Source: Pseudomonas migulae NBRC 103157 (GTDB lineage: Bacteria; Pseudomonadota; Gammaproteobacteria; Pseudomonadales; Pseudomonadaceae). From it: 64,000 bases of DNA. Below are positions 1 through 8,159 of this stretch, one piece after another; the stretch's first letter is position 1, and the number at the start of each line of letters is the position of its first letter. The stretch spans positions 1-64,000 of the forward strand of contig NZ_BDAG01000022.1 of NCBI RefSeq assembly GCF_002091715.1, read 5' to 3'. The notes below the pieces were generated by a model. That model saw only the letters and a list, made by a program, of their open reading frames with translations, was not told the origin of the DNA and did not search any database. A program made the position numbers and the translations under genes.

Positions 1-86
1 TTGCTGAAGGTGGTTCCGACCGCCTGATCGAAAACCGCGTCGCTGAAGGTGGCTCCGACCGCTTGATCGAAAACCGCGTCGCATAA
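1..86 (+). CDS. C-terminal end of a protein with 13-residue tandem repeats (partial)
   Basis: The window opens inside a plus-strand gene. The frame starting at base 3 reads two perfect copies of a 13-residue unit (AEGGSDRLIENRV) and then A-stop, with the TAA at 84-86. The two DNA copies differ at only two positions, which points to recent tandem duplication. A strong terminator follows at 111-141. The protein family cannot be told from 27 residues; the repeat is charged and looks non-globular. The start lies outside the window. Confidence 0.6.
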   Translation, partial: AEGGSDRLIENRVAEGGSDRLIENRVA

Positions 87-110
87 ACAAATCGCGTCAC
101 CGCAACACCC

Positions 111-141
111 AAAAAGCCCGGCCTGATCAGCCGGGCTTTTT
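111..141. terminator. Bidirectional rho-independent terminator
   Basis: An A-run, then GCCCGGC, a short CTGATCA loop, GCCGGGC and a T-run: a perfect stem flanked by A and T tracts, so it can work on both strands. It ends the repeat-protein gene on the plus strand and the cupin gene on the minus strand, whose stop codon lies in the loop. Confidence 0.85.
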
Positions 142-504
142 CGTGTTCATTGTCTCGTGCCTGACGATATCAACCGAGATCTCCACCGCCGCAACCGTAC
201 CCCTGTTCTCAAGCCAGTGCGTGGTGTTCCTGTCCTCGGGCCAACCCACTCCCGGCCCATAGTCCGTGGCGATTCCGTCTCGGTGATCAGTGATCGTTCC
301 TTGCAGTATGTAGACGGTGCCTGGTCTGTCTTTATGGTTGTGAACCGGCCCGAAGACGCCGCCAGGATCGATGGTCACCAGACGCATTCTAAGTTGGCGC
401 CCTGCCATGCCCTCGATCTCGGGGCCCAGGTCGACCGTTGCCAGTAACTTCACCGTCACCCCTTTCGTTTCGGGGGCCACCTGCTCAATGTTCATCGCGC
501 TCAT
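127..504 (-). CDS. Cupin-domain protein
   Basis: This 125-residue single-domain cupin carries the motif H55-x-H57, followed by a short Pro/Gly turn and YILQG near residue 65-69. A second motif has His96 (TTHWLENRG). These are the usual metal ligands of small cupins, so a metal-binding beta-barrel in the cytoplasm is expected. The substrate is unknown. There is no signal peptide. Two starts are possible (Met1 or Met4), neither with a strong Shine-Dalgarno sequence. It is monocistronic and shares the terminator at 111-141. Such proteins are often quercetinase-like or sensory, but nothing here separates these options. Confidence 0.75.
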   Translation of the reverse strand: MSAMNIEQVAPETKGVTVKLLATVDLGPEIEGMAGRQLRMRLVTIDPGGVFGPVHNHKDRPGTVYILQGTITDHRDGIATDYGPGVGWPEDRNTTHWLENRGTVAAVEISVDIVRHETMNTKKPG

Positions 505-610
505 CTCTGTACAGACAGGGTCTGACTAGAAGTAAACACCCTTGAAGGTGTGATCAGTCGGGAGGCGACAAAGGGTCAACCCCGGACTCATGAAGTGACC
601 GCAACCCCTT

Positions 611-709
611 GTAGGAGCAAGCTTGCTCGCGATGGACGTTAACGATAACGCGTGTTGGCTGGATAAACGCGTCATCCCGAGGTCCATCGCGAGCAAGCCC
701 GCGCCTACG
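611..709. repeat. REPIN: two inverted REP sequences
   Basis: The left arm (GTAGGAGCAAGCTTGCTCGC) and the right arm (GCGAGCAAGCCCGCGCCTAC) are inverted and about 50 bases apart, each with the GATGG/CCATC edge. This is the typical Pseudomonas REP doublet mobilised by RAYT transposases. It lies in the 505-858 gap between the cupin and the chorismate mutase-like gene. No other feature was found in that gap. Confidence 0.85.
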
Positions 710-858
710 AATTTCCTTAACTGATCGCCATTACTCATCTGGCTTCTTATTTGGGGAGTTCCAGCGATCGCCAAAGCACGGCCTTCATCAGTCGCGACAA
801 AATGGCATACGATAATCGCTGGAATGGATCATCGCGCTTAACAAAAGGAGCTATCTAC

Positions 859-1245
859 ATGGACGGTTTAAATCAGCTACAGCCCGCAAAGTGCTCAGGT
901 ATGGAGGACATCCGACGCGAGATTGATGCTCTGGACCAGGCAGTTATCACGTTGTTAGGAAGGCGTTTCCAATACGTACTGGCTGCTTCGAAGTTCAAGA
1001 CCTCCGCGGCCTCGGTACATGCTTCGGAGCGATTCGCCAGCATGCTGGTGACACGTCGTGATTGGGCCACGGAAGCAGGCCTGAGCCCGGATGCAATCGA
1101 AAAGATGTTCCGTGACCTGGTAACCCACTTCATCGCCGAAGAAATGAGGCACTGGACAGCTCAACAGTCTGAGCGAACCTCATGGGTCCACGCCGGTGAC
1201 GGAGGAGCTGACGCTAAGGGAAGCGGTTCAGTATTTGATGATTAA
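859..1245 (+). CDS. Chorismate mutase type II / isochorismate pyruvate-lyase (PchB-like)
   Basis: A 128-residue all-helical AroQ-fold protein. The ATG at 859 is chosen because AAAGGAG precedes it by eight bases; the reading frame extends upstream but has no better signal. Residues matching the PchB active site are Arg19 (DIRREI), Arg35/36 (GRRFQY) and Lys47 (SKFK). The position of PchB Gln90 is Glu95 (AEEMRHW), a change that in this fold can shift pH dependence and activity. The C-terminal tail of about 25 residues (Gly/Asp/Ser-rich) is longer than in PchB. No isochorismate synthase (PchA) or siderophore gene is nearby, so a role in salicylate synthesis cannot be assumed. It could be a stand-alone chorismate mutase. 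Confidence 0.75.
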   Translation: MDGLNQLQPAKCSGMEDIRREIDALDQAVITLLGRRFQYVLAASKFKTSAASVHASERFASMLVTRRDWATEAGLSPDAIEKMFRDLVTHFIAEEMRHWTAQQSERTSWVHAGDGGADAKGSGSVFDD

Positions 1246-1251
1246 TGAAAA

Positions 1252-1284
1252 GAAGTACAAAACACCCGATGAATTCATCGGGTG
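1252..1284 (-). terminator. Terminator of the alpha/beta hydrolase gene
   Basis: The stem CACCCGAT-GAATTC-ATCGGGTG (1263-1284) is followed on the minus strand by TTTTGTACTTCTTTT. The stem is a perfect inverted repeat. Confidence 0.75.
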
Positions 1285-1301
1285 TGGGGATAGGTGTAAA
1301 C

Positions 1302-2366
1302 CTATTTCAGGACGGAATAACCGTCTTCTTTGTGGATAGACGACTGAAGAAACTCCGCAATCAGCGATGTAACCTGCTGCTGAATCACCTCACGCGGCCG
1401 ACCGTTGTCGCCATCCCGGCAAATGATGCCATCGCCTGGTACGTCTTCTTCGAGCAATCCCTCTGCGCCAGGTTTGCACATCGACAAGAAGCTGAAATGG
1501 CTGGCGTCGCTGATTTCGACGTAACGGCTTGACGCAGCAGGCAGGCGTTTGGCCAGGTTGGCAGACTCCAGCTCGGCGGGAAGATCGTGCGACGGTACGC
1601 CGGCCGCGATCACCAGCGTGGGTACCGCCAGCGCAGCCAGGCTTTCATCGGTCAGGCCTCGTGAAAGGCCAAGGTCCAATGTCACCACGGCCGTGACGCG
1701 TTTATCGCGCAAATCGGCGGCCAACGCAGCCTGTGATTCTGCGGTGCTTGCAGGGTTTATTTTTCCATAGACGGTGCAACTGGCTAACTGCGGGTGGGCT
1801 TTGCATTCCTGGGCGAAGCGGTCTGCATCGGAACGAGCACCGGCGATCTCCAGGGCGGTCCAGCCGCCGAGTGAATGGCCCACTACCGCAATTCGGTCAT
1901 TGGCGACCAGGCCGAATTTTTCAGGTTGAGCCGTGACGCTATCAATGGCTCGGCTCACATCAATGGGCCGCTGCCATAACTGCGCCGCTGCTTGAGGGCT
2001 ACGGTCGTGAGTGGTGGTGCCAGGGTGATTGATTGCGGCGACGATGTACCCTTTATGAGCCAGGGCACTGGCCAGCCAGATCTGGTTGCTCCAGTTACCT
2101 CGGTACCCGTGGGAGAGCACCAGCAATGGATGCTTGCCCGCAGCGGGCGGCGCGTCACGAACGGCAGCAGCCCCGACGAACACCACATCATCGCCGATCA
2201 ATTGCGTGACGCCGGTCGTTGCACTGGGGTACCAGACGACCATCTCCAGCGAGCGGTTATTTTGCGGGTCCGACAGTGTTGAAGACTGGAAGCCGACAGG
2301 GTTCTCGTCAGCGAGTGCGATAGTCGTCAAGCAGGCCAAAAACAGGGCGCAGAAAGGTATTTTCAA
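1302..2366 (-). CDS. Secreted alpha/beta hydrolase (dienelactone hydrolase / PAF-acetylhydrolase-like)
   Basis: The frame is open to 2429, but a TTG at 2364-2366 has AAGGAAG upstream and yields a clean signal peptide (KIPFCALFLACLTTIALA, cut before DENP), so it is the preferred start. This gives about 354 residues. The fold motifs are visible: oxyanion HGY (86-88), nucleophile elbow G-H-S-L-G-G with Ser165, and a late His in DASHFSFL. Cys pairs (AQECKAHPQLASC, SMCKPG...IICRDG) fit a periplasmic, disulfide-bonded enzyme. It probably hydrolyses an ester; the substrate is unknown. It is a single gene ended by the stem-loop at 1252-1284. Confidence 0.8.
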   Translation of the reverse strand: MKIPFCALFLACLTTIALADENPVGFQSSTLSDPQNNRSLEMVVWYPSATTGVTQLIGDDVVFVGAAAVRDAPPAAGKHPLLVLSHGYRGNWSNQIWLASALAHKGYIVAAINHPGTTTHDRSPQAAAQLWQRPIDVSRAIDSVTAQPEKFGLVANDRIAVVGHSLGGWTALEIAGARSDADRFAQECKAHPQLASCTVYGKINPASTAESQAALAADLRDKRVTAVVTLDLGLSRGLTDESLAALAVPTLVIAAGVPSHDLPAELESANLAKRLPAASSRYVEISDASHFSFLSMCKPGAEGLLEEDVPGDGIICRDGDNGRPREVIQQQVTSLIAEFLQSSIHKEDGYSVLK

Positions 2367-2663
2367 TGTCGATTCTTCCTTGATTAGACAAGTGCATGGC
2401 AACCTGAACCCGCCGGTCGACGTATCCATCTTCGTACGGAGTCGAAGCTGACGTGGCTGCCTTTGGGCACGACATTAAAGCCCACATTCGAACCGCTCGC
2501 TGAACGATTTAACCCATCTGTTGCATCGACCGGTTGAATCCACAGCCGATTGCCGTCTTCTGCAGAAGGGACATAACGGTCTTGGGACCACGGGTGGTGC
2601 TTCTCGCGAGACGCAAAAGAAGAGTCTATTCAAACGTGAACAGGCCCAGCAGGAGGCATCACC

Positions 2664-2990
2664 TCAGGAAGGCAAATACCGCCTGACTCTCGCCTCCAAC
2701 ACCTTGACCAGCTCAGGCTGCATGTACTGATAAACATCCGGTATGTCCAAACAAACGACACGCTTGTCCGCCAGCTCCGCACCAAATCGAGCCACCAGTT
2801 TGTTGCGATGAATCGGTTCCATGACAAATACCAGATCAGCCCACTGCAGCAGCTCCAGGCTGACGGAAACATACGCATCGTTGCTGATACCCGCCGACGC
2901 AGTTTTCACGCCCGGCCAGTCAGCAAAATGTCGTTCGGCCGTGGGGCTTCGCAGGCGGTTTTGGCTGCAGATGAAAAGCACGTTCAACAT
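2664..2990 (-). CDS. Small low-molecular-weight protein tyrosine phosphatase-like protein (COG4551 type)
   Basis: At 108 residues this is shorter than classical LMW-PTPs (about 150). The N-terminus has the P-loop C8-x5-R14-S (CSQNRLRS) after a hydrophobic beta-strand (LNVLFI), and then TAE, as in predicted phosphatases of the COG4551 group. The general-acid loop may be DIPDVY near residue 82-87. GGAG lies seven bases before the ATG. No kinase or polysaccharide gene is adjacent, so the substrate is unknown. The fold assignment is firm; the activity is inferred from the intact C-x5-R. Confidence 0.8.
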   Translation of the reverse strand: MLNVLFICSQNRLRSPTAERHFADWPGVKTASAGISNDAYVSVSLELLQWADLVFVMEPIHRNKLVARFGAELADKRVVCLDIPDVYQYMQPELVKVLEARVRRYLPS

Positions 2991-3034
2991 CGGATTAACT
3001 CCAAACAGTTAACGTGACCCGGGCTCAGCCAAGA

Positions 3035-3724
3035 TCACCGATTGACTGCCGCGCTTCGCGTCCCCGCAAACGCACTCGTGCCCAGCCAACGCCACAGACA
3101 TTCGGCATCCTTCACCGCGCCATCCACTCGCAACTCTCGCGACTGAAGCACTTCCCGCGGTGTGCGGTCGCCCGACCACACTTCGGTCAATGCGCGCACG
3201 CTGGAATCCACGACCAGCGTCAGTTCGCGGCCGGGGTCGTCGCGGCACAGGTCGGCCACGCCCTCCTCGACCACCAGCCACCACGCTTGCTCGCCGGGCC
3301 GGGCGTCGCGGAATTTGAAGTGGATGACCACCGGTCGGGGCGGGAATGTTTCGATTCGCACGAACCGGCGCACGTCCCACATCAGCAGGCCCGCGTCGAG
3401 TTGGTCATCGCGCAGGCGACTGCCGATCCAGCGTGCGCCCCAATGACCCAGCGCCATGATGATGGGGCGCAGTTCCTCGCCCGCTTCGGTCAGGCTGTAC
3501 TCCCAGACTTTGCCGGTGGCCGAGCGGTGTACGACGCCGATTTCTTCCAGGTGGCGCAGCCGCTGCGCCAGCAGGCTGGTGGACATTCGGGGGACGCCGC
3601 GGTGCAGTTCGTTGAAACGCTTGCTGCCGCACAACAGTTCGCGCACGACCAAAGGTGTCCAGCGCTCGCACAGTGCTTCGGCACCGCGTGCGACCGTGCA
3701 GAACTGACCGTAGCTTTCGTCCAT
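3035..3724 (-). CDS. HxlR-family winged-helix transcriptional regulator
   Basis: The start is placed at 3724 (MDESYGQFC) because GGAGG stands eight bases before it; the 40 residues upstream in frame are Arg-rich and unlike the family. Residues 1-100 form the HxlR winged helix (CERWTPLVVRELLCGSKRFNELHRG...MSTSLLAQRLRHLEEIGVV...YSLTEAGEEL). The C-terminal 120 residues resemble the SCP2-like sensor domain found in longer HxlR members. It is divergent from the nitrilase gene, with 103 bases between the two starts, so it is the likely regulator of that gene. Confidence 0.85.
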   Translation of the reverse strand: MDESYGQFCTVARGAEALCERWTPLVVRELLCGSKRFNELHRGVPRMSTSLLAQRLRHLEEIGVVHRSATGKVWEYSLTEAGEELRPIIMALGHWGARWIGSRLRDDQLDAGLLMWDVRRFVRIETFPPRPVVIHFKFRDARPGEQAWWLVVEEGVADLCRDDPGRELTLVVDSSVRALTEVWSGDRTPREVLQSRELRVDGAVKDAECLWRWLGTSAFAGTRSAAVNR

Positions 3725-3827
3725 TGCCTGGCCTCCGCGACTGAAACGCTTCAGATTGTGAACTAGCCCCGCCACTCCGCCACGCGCACGCTCAAGCCTT
3801 CGAAGCCAAGTGCAAACGGAGAACGCC

Positions 3828-4769
3828 ATGACCAAGGTAGCCATTATTCAGCGCCCGCCCGTGTTGCTCGACCGCGGCGCGACGATCGCCCGGGCCGTGC
3901 AATCGGTCGCCGAGGCAGCAGCGGCTGGAGCCTCGCTGATCGTTTTGCCCGAATCGTTCATTCCCGGTTACCCATCATGGATCTGGCGGCTGGCGGCGGG
4001 AAAGGACGGGGCCGTAGTGGGTCAGTTGCACACGCGACTGCTGGCCAACGCCGTCGATATCGCGAAAGGTGACCTGAACGAATTGTGCGAGGCCGCCAGG
4101 GTTCACACCGTGACGATCGTGTGCGGCATCAATGAATGCGAACGGCAAACGGGTGGCGGCACGCTCTATAACAGCGTAGTCGTTATCGGCACGGACGGCG
4201 CAGTGCTCAACCGCCACCGCAAGCTGATGCCAACGAATCCCGAGCGCATGGTGCATGGCTTCGGTGATGCCTCCGGGTTGCGCACGGTCGATACACCGGT
4301 CGGCCGCGTGGGTGCGCTGATCTGTTGGGAAAACTACATGCCGCTGGCGCGCTATTCACTGTATGCCCAAGGCGTGGAAATTTACGTCGCGCCCACGTAC
4401 GACACGGGCGATGGCTGGATCAGCACGATGCGTCACATTGCGCTCGAAGGCCGCTGTTGGGTGCTCGGCAGTGGCACCGCACTGCGCGGCAGCGATATCC
4501 CCGACGACTTCCCGGCGCGCGCGCAACTGTTTGCCGATCCGGATGAATGGATCAACGACGGCGACTCGGTGGTGGTCAATCCGCAGGGCCGGATCGTCGC
4601 CGGTCCATTGCACCGCGAGGCCGGCATTTTGTATGCGGACATCGACGTCGCACTCGTGGCGCCAGCGCGGCGAGCGCTCGACGTTACCGGGCATTACGCG
4701 CGCCCTGACATTTTCGAGTTGCAGGTGCGGCGCACGCCGGCGACAGCGGTGCGCTACATTGACGAGTGA
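3828..4769 (+). CDS. Nitrilase (carbon-nitrogen hydrolase)
   Basis: A 313-residue cytoplasmic enzyme. The catalytic triad is visible: Glu42 (LPESFIPGYP), Lys132 (HRKLMPT) and Cys166 (GALICWENYMPLARY). The LICWENYMPLAR context is that of true nitrilases (nitrile to carboxylate plus ammonia) rather than amidases. The start at 3828 has GGAGA at the right distance. The GFA-domain gene follows after 29 bases and is probably co-transcribed. Divergent transcription from the HxlR regulator suggests substrate-induced control. Whether the substrate is aliphatic or arylaceto-type cannot be decided from sequence. Confidence 0.9.
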   Translation: MTKVAIIQRPPVLLDRGATIARAVQSVAEAAAAGASLIVLPESFIPGYPSWIWRLAAGKDGAVVGQLHTRLLANAVDIAKGDLNELCEAARVHTVTIVCGINECERQTGGGTLYNSVVVIGTDGAVLNRHRKLMPTNPERMVHGFGDASGLRTVDTPVGRVGALICWENYMPLARYSLYAQGVEIYVAPTYDTGDGWISTMRHIALEGRCWVLGSGTALRGSDIPDDFPARAQLFADPDEWINDGDSVVVNPQGRIVAGPLHREAGILYADIDVALVAPARRALDVTGHYARPDIFELQVRRTPATAVRYIDE

Positions 4770-4798
4770 AGGCAAACCATTGATCGAGGAGTCATGCC

Positions 4799-5233
4799 AT
4801 GAACACTGAACGGTCTTACAAGGGCAGTTGTTTTTGCGGCGCAGTCGAGCTCACCGTCAGTGGCGAGCCGGTCGGGATGGGCTATTGCCATTGCGAGTCG
4901 TGTCGGCATTGGTCAGCAGGGCCGGTCAATGCCTTCACGCTGTGGAAACCCGACGCGGTGCAAGTAACTCGAGGGGCTGACAACATCGGCACCTACAACA
5001 AGACATCGCGCAGTTACCGCAAGTGGTGCAAGACGTGCGGCGGGCATCTGTTCACTGAACACCCGGAGATGGGGCTGATCGATGTGTATGCCGCAGTCAT
5101 CCCGGATCTCGCGTACTCGCCAGGCATTCACGTGCACTATCAGGAGACCGTGTTGCGTATCAAGGATGGATTGCCGAAGCTGAAAGACGTCCCCAAGGAA
5201 CTGGGAGGATCAGGCATCAGCGTCGACGAATAG
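4799..5233 (+). CDS. GFA/CENP-V domain zinc protein
   Basis: A 144-residue Mss4-like beta protein. Zinc ligand groups are C11-F-C13-G, C30-H-C32-E-S-C35 and C77-K-T-C80-G-G, the pattern of the GFA (glutathione-dependent formaldehyde-activating) family. The name does not prove formaldehyde chemistry; most members have no tested function. GAGGAG precedes the ATG. It is the second gene of a two-gene unit with the nitrilase and ends at the terminator 5254-5283. Confidence 0.85.
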   Translation: MNTERSYKGSCFCGAVELTVSGEPVGMGYCHCESCRHWSAGPVNAFTLWKPDAVQVTRGADNIGTYNKTSRSYRKWCKTCGGHLFTEHPEMGLIDVYAAVIPDLAYSPGIHVHYQETVLRIKDGLPKLKDVPKELGGSGISVDE

Positions 5234-5253
5234 CACTTAAACCGGAGCCAATG

Positions 5254-5283
5254 AAAACGGGCGCCTTGTCGGGCGCCCGTTTT
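5254..5283. terminator. Bidirectional terminator
   Basis: AAAACGGGCGCC-TTGTC-GGGCGCCCGTTTT: a GC-rich stem flanked by A and T runs. It lies between the convergent GFA gene and the Gly-rich protein gene and can serve both. Confidence 0.85.
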
Positions 5284-5314
5284 GTTCAGGGTTGCGTGCT
5301 GCGGGTAACGCTGA

Positions 5315-5803
5315 TCAGTGCGATTTCTTTGATACCGACGTCCCGGCTTTACTCAACCCTTTCGCGTTGTGGTCACCTGGTGTCGAGGCTGAGATTGCCG
5401 TGGCTTTGGTCACGCCACGCGTATCTTTGGAATGGGCGATGCCTGAAGTCGTTGTGCCATGACCGCGCTCGCCATTGCGATCATTGCCGTAGTGGTTGCC
5501 ACTTTCGCCGTGGTCACGAACAGACTTGCCGGCATGATCGCTGCTCAATCCATTGCCGCGGCCGTTGCTGTTAGCGTTGCCGTGATCTGAACCGCTGTGA
5601 CCACCACCGGTACCGCCGCCGTGGCCGCCGCCATTGCCGCCACCGTTACCACCGCCATTACCGCCGCCATTGCCGCCTCCATTACCACCGTCCTTCGCGT
5701 AGGCGGCGCTCATGGTGGAAAGGTGAGCAGGGAGTAATGGTGCGGCTGCAAGCATCATGGCGCATGACATGACAGCAACGAAACTCTTGTTTTTTAAAAG
5801 CAT
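5315..5803 (-). CDS. Secreted Gly/Asn/His-rich low-complexity protein
   Basis: The Met at 5803 (MLLKNKSF) has GGAAG upstream and is preferred over the Met four codons earlier. A signal peptide covers about residues 1-37 (ending AAYAK). It is followed by a run of GGGN repeats (six or more), then GGGH and a Gly/His/Asp/Ser-rich hydrophilic region with no cysteine. The length is 162 residues. The protein is expected to be exported and disordered; the His/Asp content could bind metal, but this is a guess. The repeat DNA (about 5620-5690) is a GCC/ACC-type tract and may vary in length by slippage. No function is recognised. Confidence 0.65.
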   Translation of the reverse strand: MLLKNKSFVAVMSCAMMLAAAPLLPAHLSTMSAAYAKDGGNGGGNGGGNGGGNGGGNGGGHGGGTGGGHSGSDHGNANSNGRGNGLSSDHAGKSVRDHGESGNHYGNDRNGERGHGTTTSGIAHSKDTRGVTKATAISASTPGDHNAKGLSKAGTSVSKKSH

Positions 5804-5943
5804 GATTGCTTCCATAGGGTTGATATCGCGTACCTTGAGACGCGTTTTCCCCTCCGCAGTTCAAGTCATGCGACAGACGGGATACCGTGCGCACTGACCC
5901 AACCAGCATGCCGCCAGAACAAACACCGAAGTCTTCCCTCATC

Positions 5944-5983
5944 CGTTGATCAAAAGCACCGTTGGGCACTTTGTAGATCAGCC
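5944..5983 (-). pseudogene. Remnant of a CigR-family C-terminus
   Basis: On the minus strand this stretch reads LIYKVPNGAFD, nearly the same as LIYEVLNGAFD at the end of the CigR-family gene at 7555-8016; the DNA agrees at about 33 of 40 positions. The stop codon has become CAA and the frame is closed upstream by TAG. It looks like the surviving 3' end of a second copy. The rest of the 5804-6043 gap holds nothing else recognisable. Confidence 0.55.
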
Positions 5984-6043
5984 TAAAGACTGAGCGCTAC
6001 CAGCCGACAATCCGACATCAGGAATGGATTCAGAGAGGCAACC

Positions 6044-7441
6044 GTGCGCTTTTTTACATCAGTTATGTTCGTCTGTGGCGTCGTCAGCCTGGCAGGTTGC
6101 GCCACCAACGGACGCAAGCCCGATAATGATTTAAAGGCGACCCTGGCCCAGCCCCTCGTGCAGGAAAGCATCCTGCGCGAAGGTGACGTTCTGAGCTTCC
6201 AGTTGCTGCTGCCACAGTCTGGCACCAGCATGCGCACCAGTGTGCAGATTGAAGCGGGATGTTCATCGCCGCAATTGCACCTGCTGTACCTGGAAGGTGC
6301 GAAACGCGTGTATTCGATGGGCTCCAGCCAGTACAGTTCGGCTCGCCCATTGTCCGCAGAATTGTGGGCCACGCTGGCTGCCAACCCCTCGTTTGTCCAG
6401 GCATGTGCGCAGACGCCAAAAGCCGATTGGCGCCTGGTGAAAACCGATGACAGAGACAATTGGGTGTTGCTCGATCGCAACAGCGTGAATACCGACAATG
6501 GCGAAACCCGCTTCTGGGCAGCCTTCGATAATCCGGTAGTGCTCAACGACCCACCCTACAACGCACCGTATGCGCAGAAACGCGAGCGCTTCGCGGTGTC
6601 CTGCAACACCGGCACCTTCAAGCAGTGGGCAGGTTATGACCTGGATGCGCGCAATCGGGTCAGCGACGGGCGAGTCGACGTATCACCGACGCCCCAACCC
6701 ATCGCTGGCAGTAATGCCGATTATCAGGCGCTGTTCGCGCTGGTGTGCGGCAACGGACAAGAGACTGCCCGGTTGGAATCGTTCAAGCCGCGTCTGAAAG
6801 CCCCGGCGAAGATTGCACTGCAATCGGTACCGCCCGAAGTGCTGACAGTGATTGGGCAACTCGACCTTGGAAAGCCAGACCATTTCTTGAAGTTTGTGCG
6901 CACGGGGGGCACCGCAACGTACAAAGGCAAAACCAGCCCGGCAGGCGAAGAGCGATTCATCAGTAACGATGTTCCGAGTGGCCAGTTAAGCATTACAGCC
7001 CGCGGGGATGGTTATGAAAGCCAAGTGGTGAGCTGGCGCGGCTTGATTCCTCTGGTGTCCAAATCAAGCTACGGTGGAAGCGGTGGCATGGCCACAAGCA
7101 GTGTAACCAGCCAGCTGAGTTTCAGCGGTGACTGGAACACCCTGCCGATTGGCGAAACGGTCAGCTACACCTACAACAATGCAACGCTCAACAGCATTGT
7201 CGGCGCGTACGGTGGCGCCGCTAAAACCAATCGTTGCAAGGTCGAGCGCGAGCTCAAGGCAAGCGAACTCAACCCCGCACTGTCGGGCAACGCCAAGGCA
7301 TTGGCCTGCACCGAAGAGCCTGATGAGTACAAACGGGTGGACCACGTCTACTACCTGGCTGACTACGGATACTTCTTCCAGGCCAGCACCGATAAAAACA
7401 GCTTTTTCTACAGTGACTATCGCATCGACAGGGTGGAGTAA
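6044..7441 (+). CDS. Large outer-membrane/periplasmic lipoprotein, paralogue of 26877-28253
   Basis: A GTG start at 6044 with AGAGG upstream gives 465 residues. The N-terminus is a lipoprotein signal (FVCGVVSLAGC, lipobox LAGC at about residue 19). Several conserved Cys pairs (VQACAQ, VSCNTG, ALVCGN, NRCKVE, ALACTEE) suggest disulfides. The C-terminal 150 residues (from about SQLSFSGDWNTLPIGETVSY) match the end of the lipoprotein at 26877-28253 in order and spacing: a GDW-x-L-x-PG/IG motif, a Cys near ECSV/RCKV, GNA(K/R)A(L/V)xC, then a Tyr-rich end. No known domain is recognised. It stands alone and ends at a perfect 12-bp hairpin (7458-7490). Confidence 0.75.
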   Translation: MRFFTSVMFVCGVVSLAGCATNGRKPDNDLKATLAQPLVQESILREGDVLSFQLLLPQSGTSMRTSVQIEAGCSSPQLHLLYLEGAKRVYSMGSSQYSSARPLSAELWATLAANPSFVQACAQTPKADWRLVKTDDRDNWVLLDRNSVNTDNGETRFWAAFDNPVVLNDPPYNAPYAQKRERFAVSCNTGTFKQWAGYDLDARNRVSDGRVDVSPTPQPIAGSNADYQALFALVCGNGQETARLESFKPRLKAPAKIALQSVPPEVLTVIGQLDLGKPDHFLKFVRTGGTATYKGKTSPAGEERFISNDVPSGQLSITARGDGYESQVVSWRGLIPLVSKSSYGGSGGMATSSVTSQLSFSGDWNTLPIGETVSYTYNNATLNSIVGAYGGAAKTNRCKVERELKASELNPALSGNAKALACTEEPDEYKRVDHVYYLADYGYFFQASTDKNSFFYSDYRIDRVE

Positions 7442-7457
7442 CAGGTAGTCGTCATTG

Positions 7458-7490
7458 CCAAGGTTGGGCGCTTCAAGTGCCCAACCTTGG
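7458..7490. terminator. Stem-loop after the lipoprotein gene
   Basis: CCAAGGTTGGGC pairs perfectly with GCCCAACCTTGG across a 9-base loop. There is no T-run, so it may be a processing or stabilising hairpin rather than a true intrinsic terminator. Confidence 0.55.
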
Positions 7491-7554
7491 GCCTCGATCT
7501 ATCGTCAGAGCGTTGGTATGACGGATGGAATCGAGCCCCCCGCCCCATTCAGCG

Positions 7555-8016
7555 TTAATCAAACGCCCCGTTGAGCACTTCGTAGATGAGCCCGGTTGCC
7601 AGCGCGACCAGTATCAAATCGGTGCCCGCTTGCTGCCATTCGTATCCGTCGTAGTGCGGCAGCCTGCCAAGCAACCGACCGTCCAGTTTTTTCGCAATGC
7701 CGGGTGGAAGAGGCTTGCCCCGAGCGAGGTTTTTTTGAATGCCGGGTGGCAAAGCAGGGCCGGGACTCCAGTAATCCCTGTAACCGCCAATGATTCCAAG
7801 GATGCTGCCTCGATTGATGCTCGGGCCATGACCCCAATCACCGCCTCCGGCGTTTTTGCCTTTGCTGCCCTGATTGCCATGGACCTGGCTGTTTTGCGGG
7901 TTTCCCTTGCCGTTTCCCTGGCCCTTTCCATTACCGGGATCGGCCAGTGCAGTCGCTGAGCCGCCGACCAGCGCAAGGCATGTAATCGCGACAACCAATG
8001 AGCGTGATTTGAGCAT
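7555..8016 (-). CDS. CigR/RcnB-family exported protein
   Basis: A 153-residue protein with a signal peptide (LKSRSLVVAITCLALVGGSATALA, cut before DPG). It has a Gly/Asn/Lys-rich linker (GNGKGQGNGKG) and then the family signature LPPGIAKKLDGRLLGRLP-H-Y-x-GYEW, ending in a hydrophobic segment (TDLILVALATGLIYEVL). This architecture is that of the anti-virulence regulator CigR family (RcnB superfamily). In Salmonella CigR acts on a type III effector; no such system is in this window, so the role here is unknown. AAGGAACG lies before the ATG. Confidence 0.85.
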   Translation of the reverse strand: MLKSRSLVVAITCLALVGGSATALADPGNGKGQGNGKGNPQNSQVHGNQGSKGKNAGGGDWGHGPSINRGSILGIIGGYRDYWSPGPALPPGIQKNLARGKPLPPGIAKKLDGRLLGRLPHYDGYEWQQAGTDLILVALATGLIYEVLNGAFD

Positions 8017-8159
8017 GAGTCGTTCCTTCAGTGTGGCGGGACATCTCTCTGAATCTTAGACGCTATTGACGGTGCGGGTTCCGATCCTGCGAGCCATGGC
8101 CGATTGACTGCGTATGGAGGGTGATGCGGGGTGCCGCACTTGTCTTTGAAATACAAAAC

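Noticed and set aside
526..774. 82-codon minus-strand frame
   Set aside because: It runs through the REPIN at 611-709 and has no ribosome site.
1245..1532. 95-codon plus-strand frame after the PchB-like gene
   Set aside because: It begins in the terminator stem and is antisense to the hydrolase gene end.
5682..5969. 95-codon minus-strand frame
   Set aside because: Only its first codons match the CigR remnant; the rest is frame-shifted over the Gly-rich protein's upstream region.
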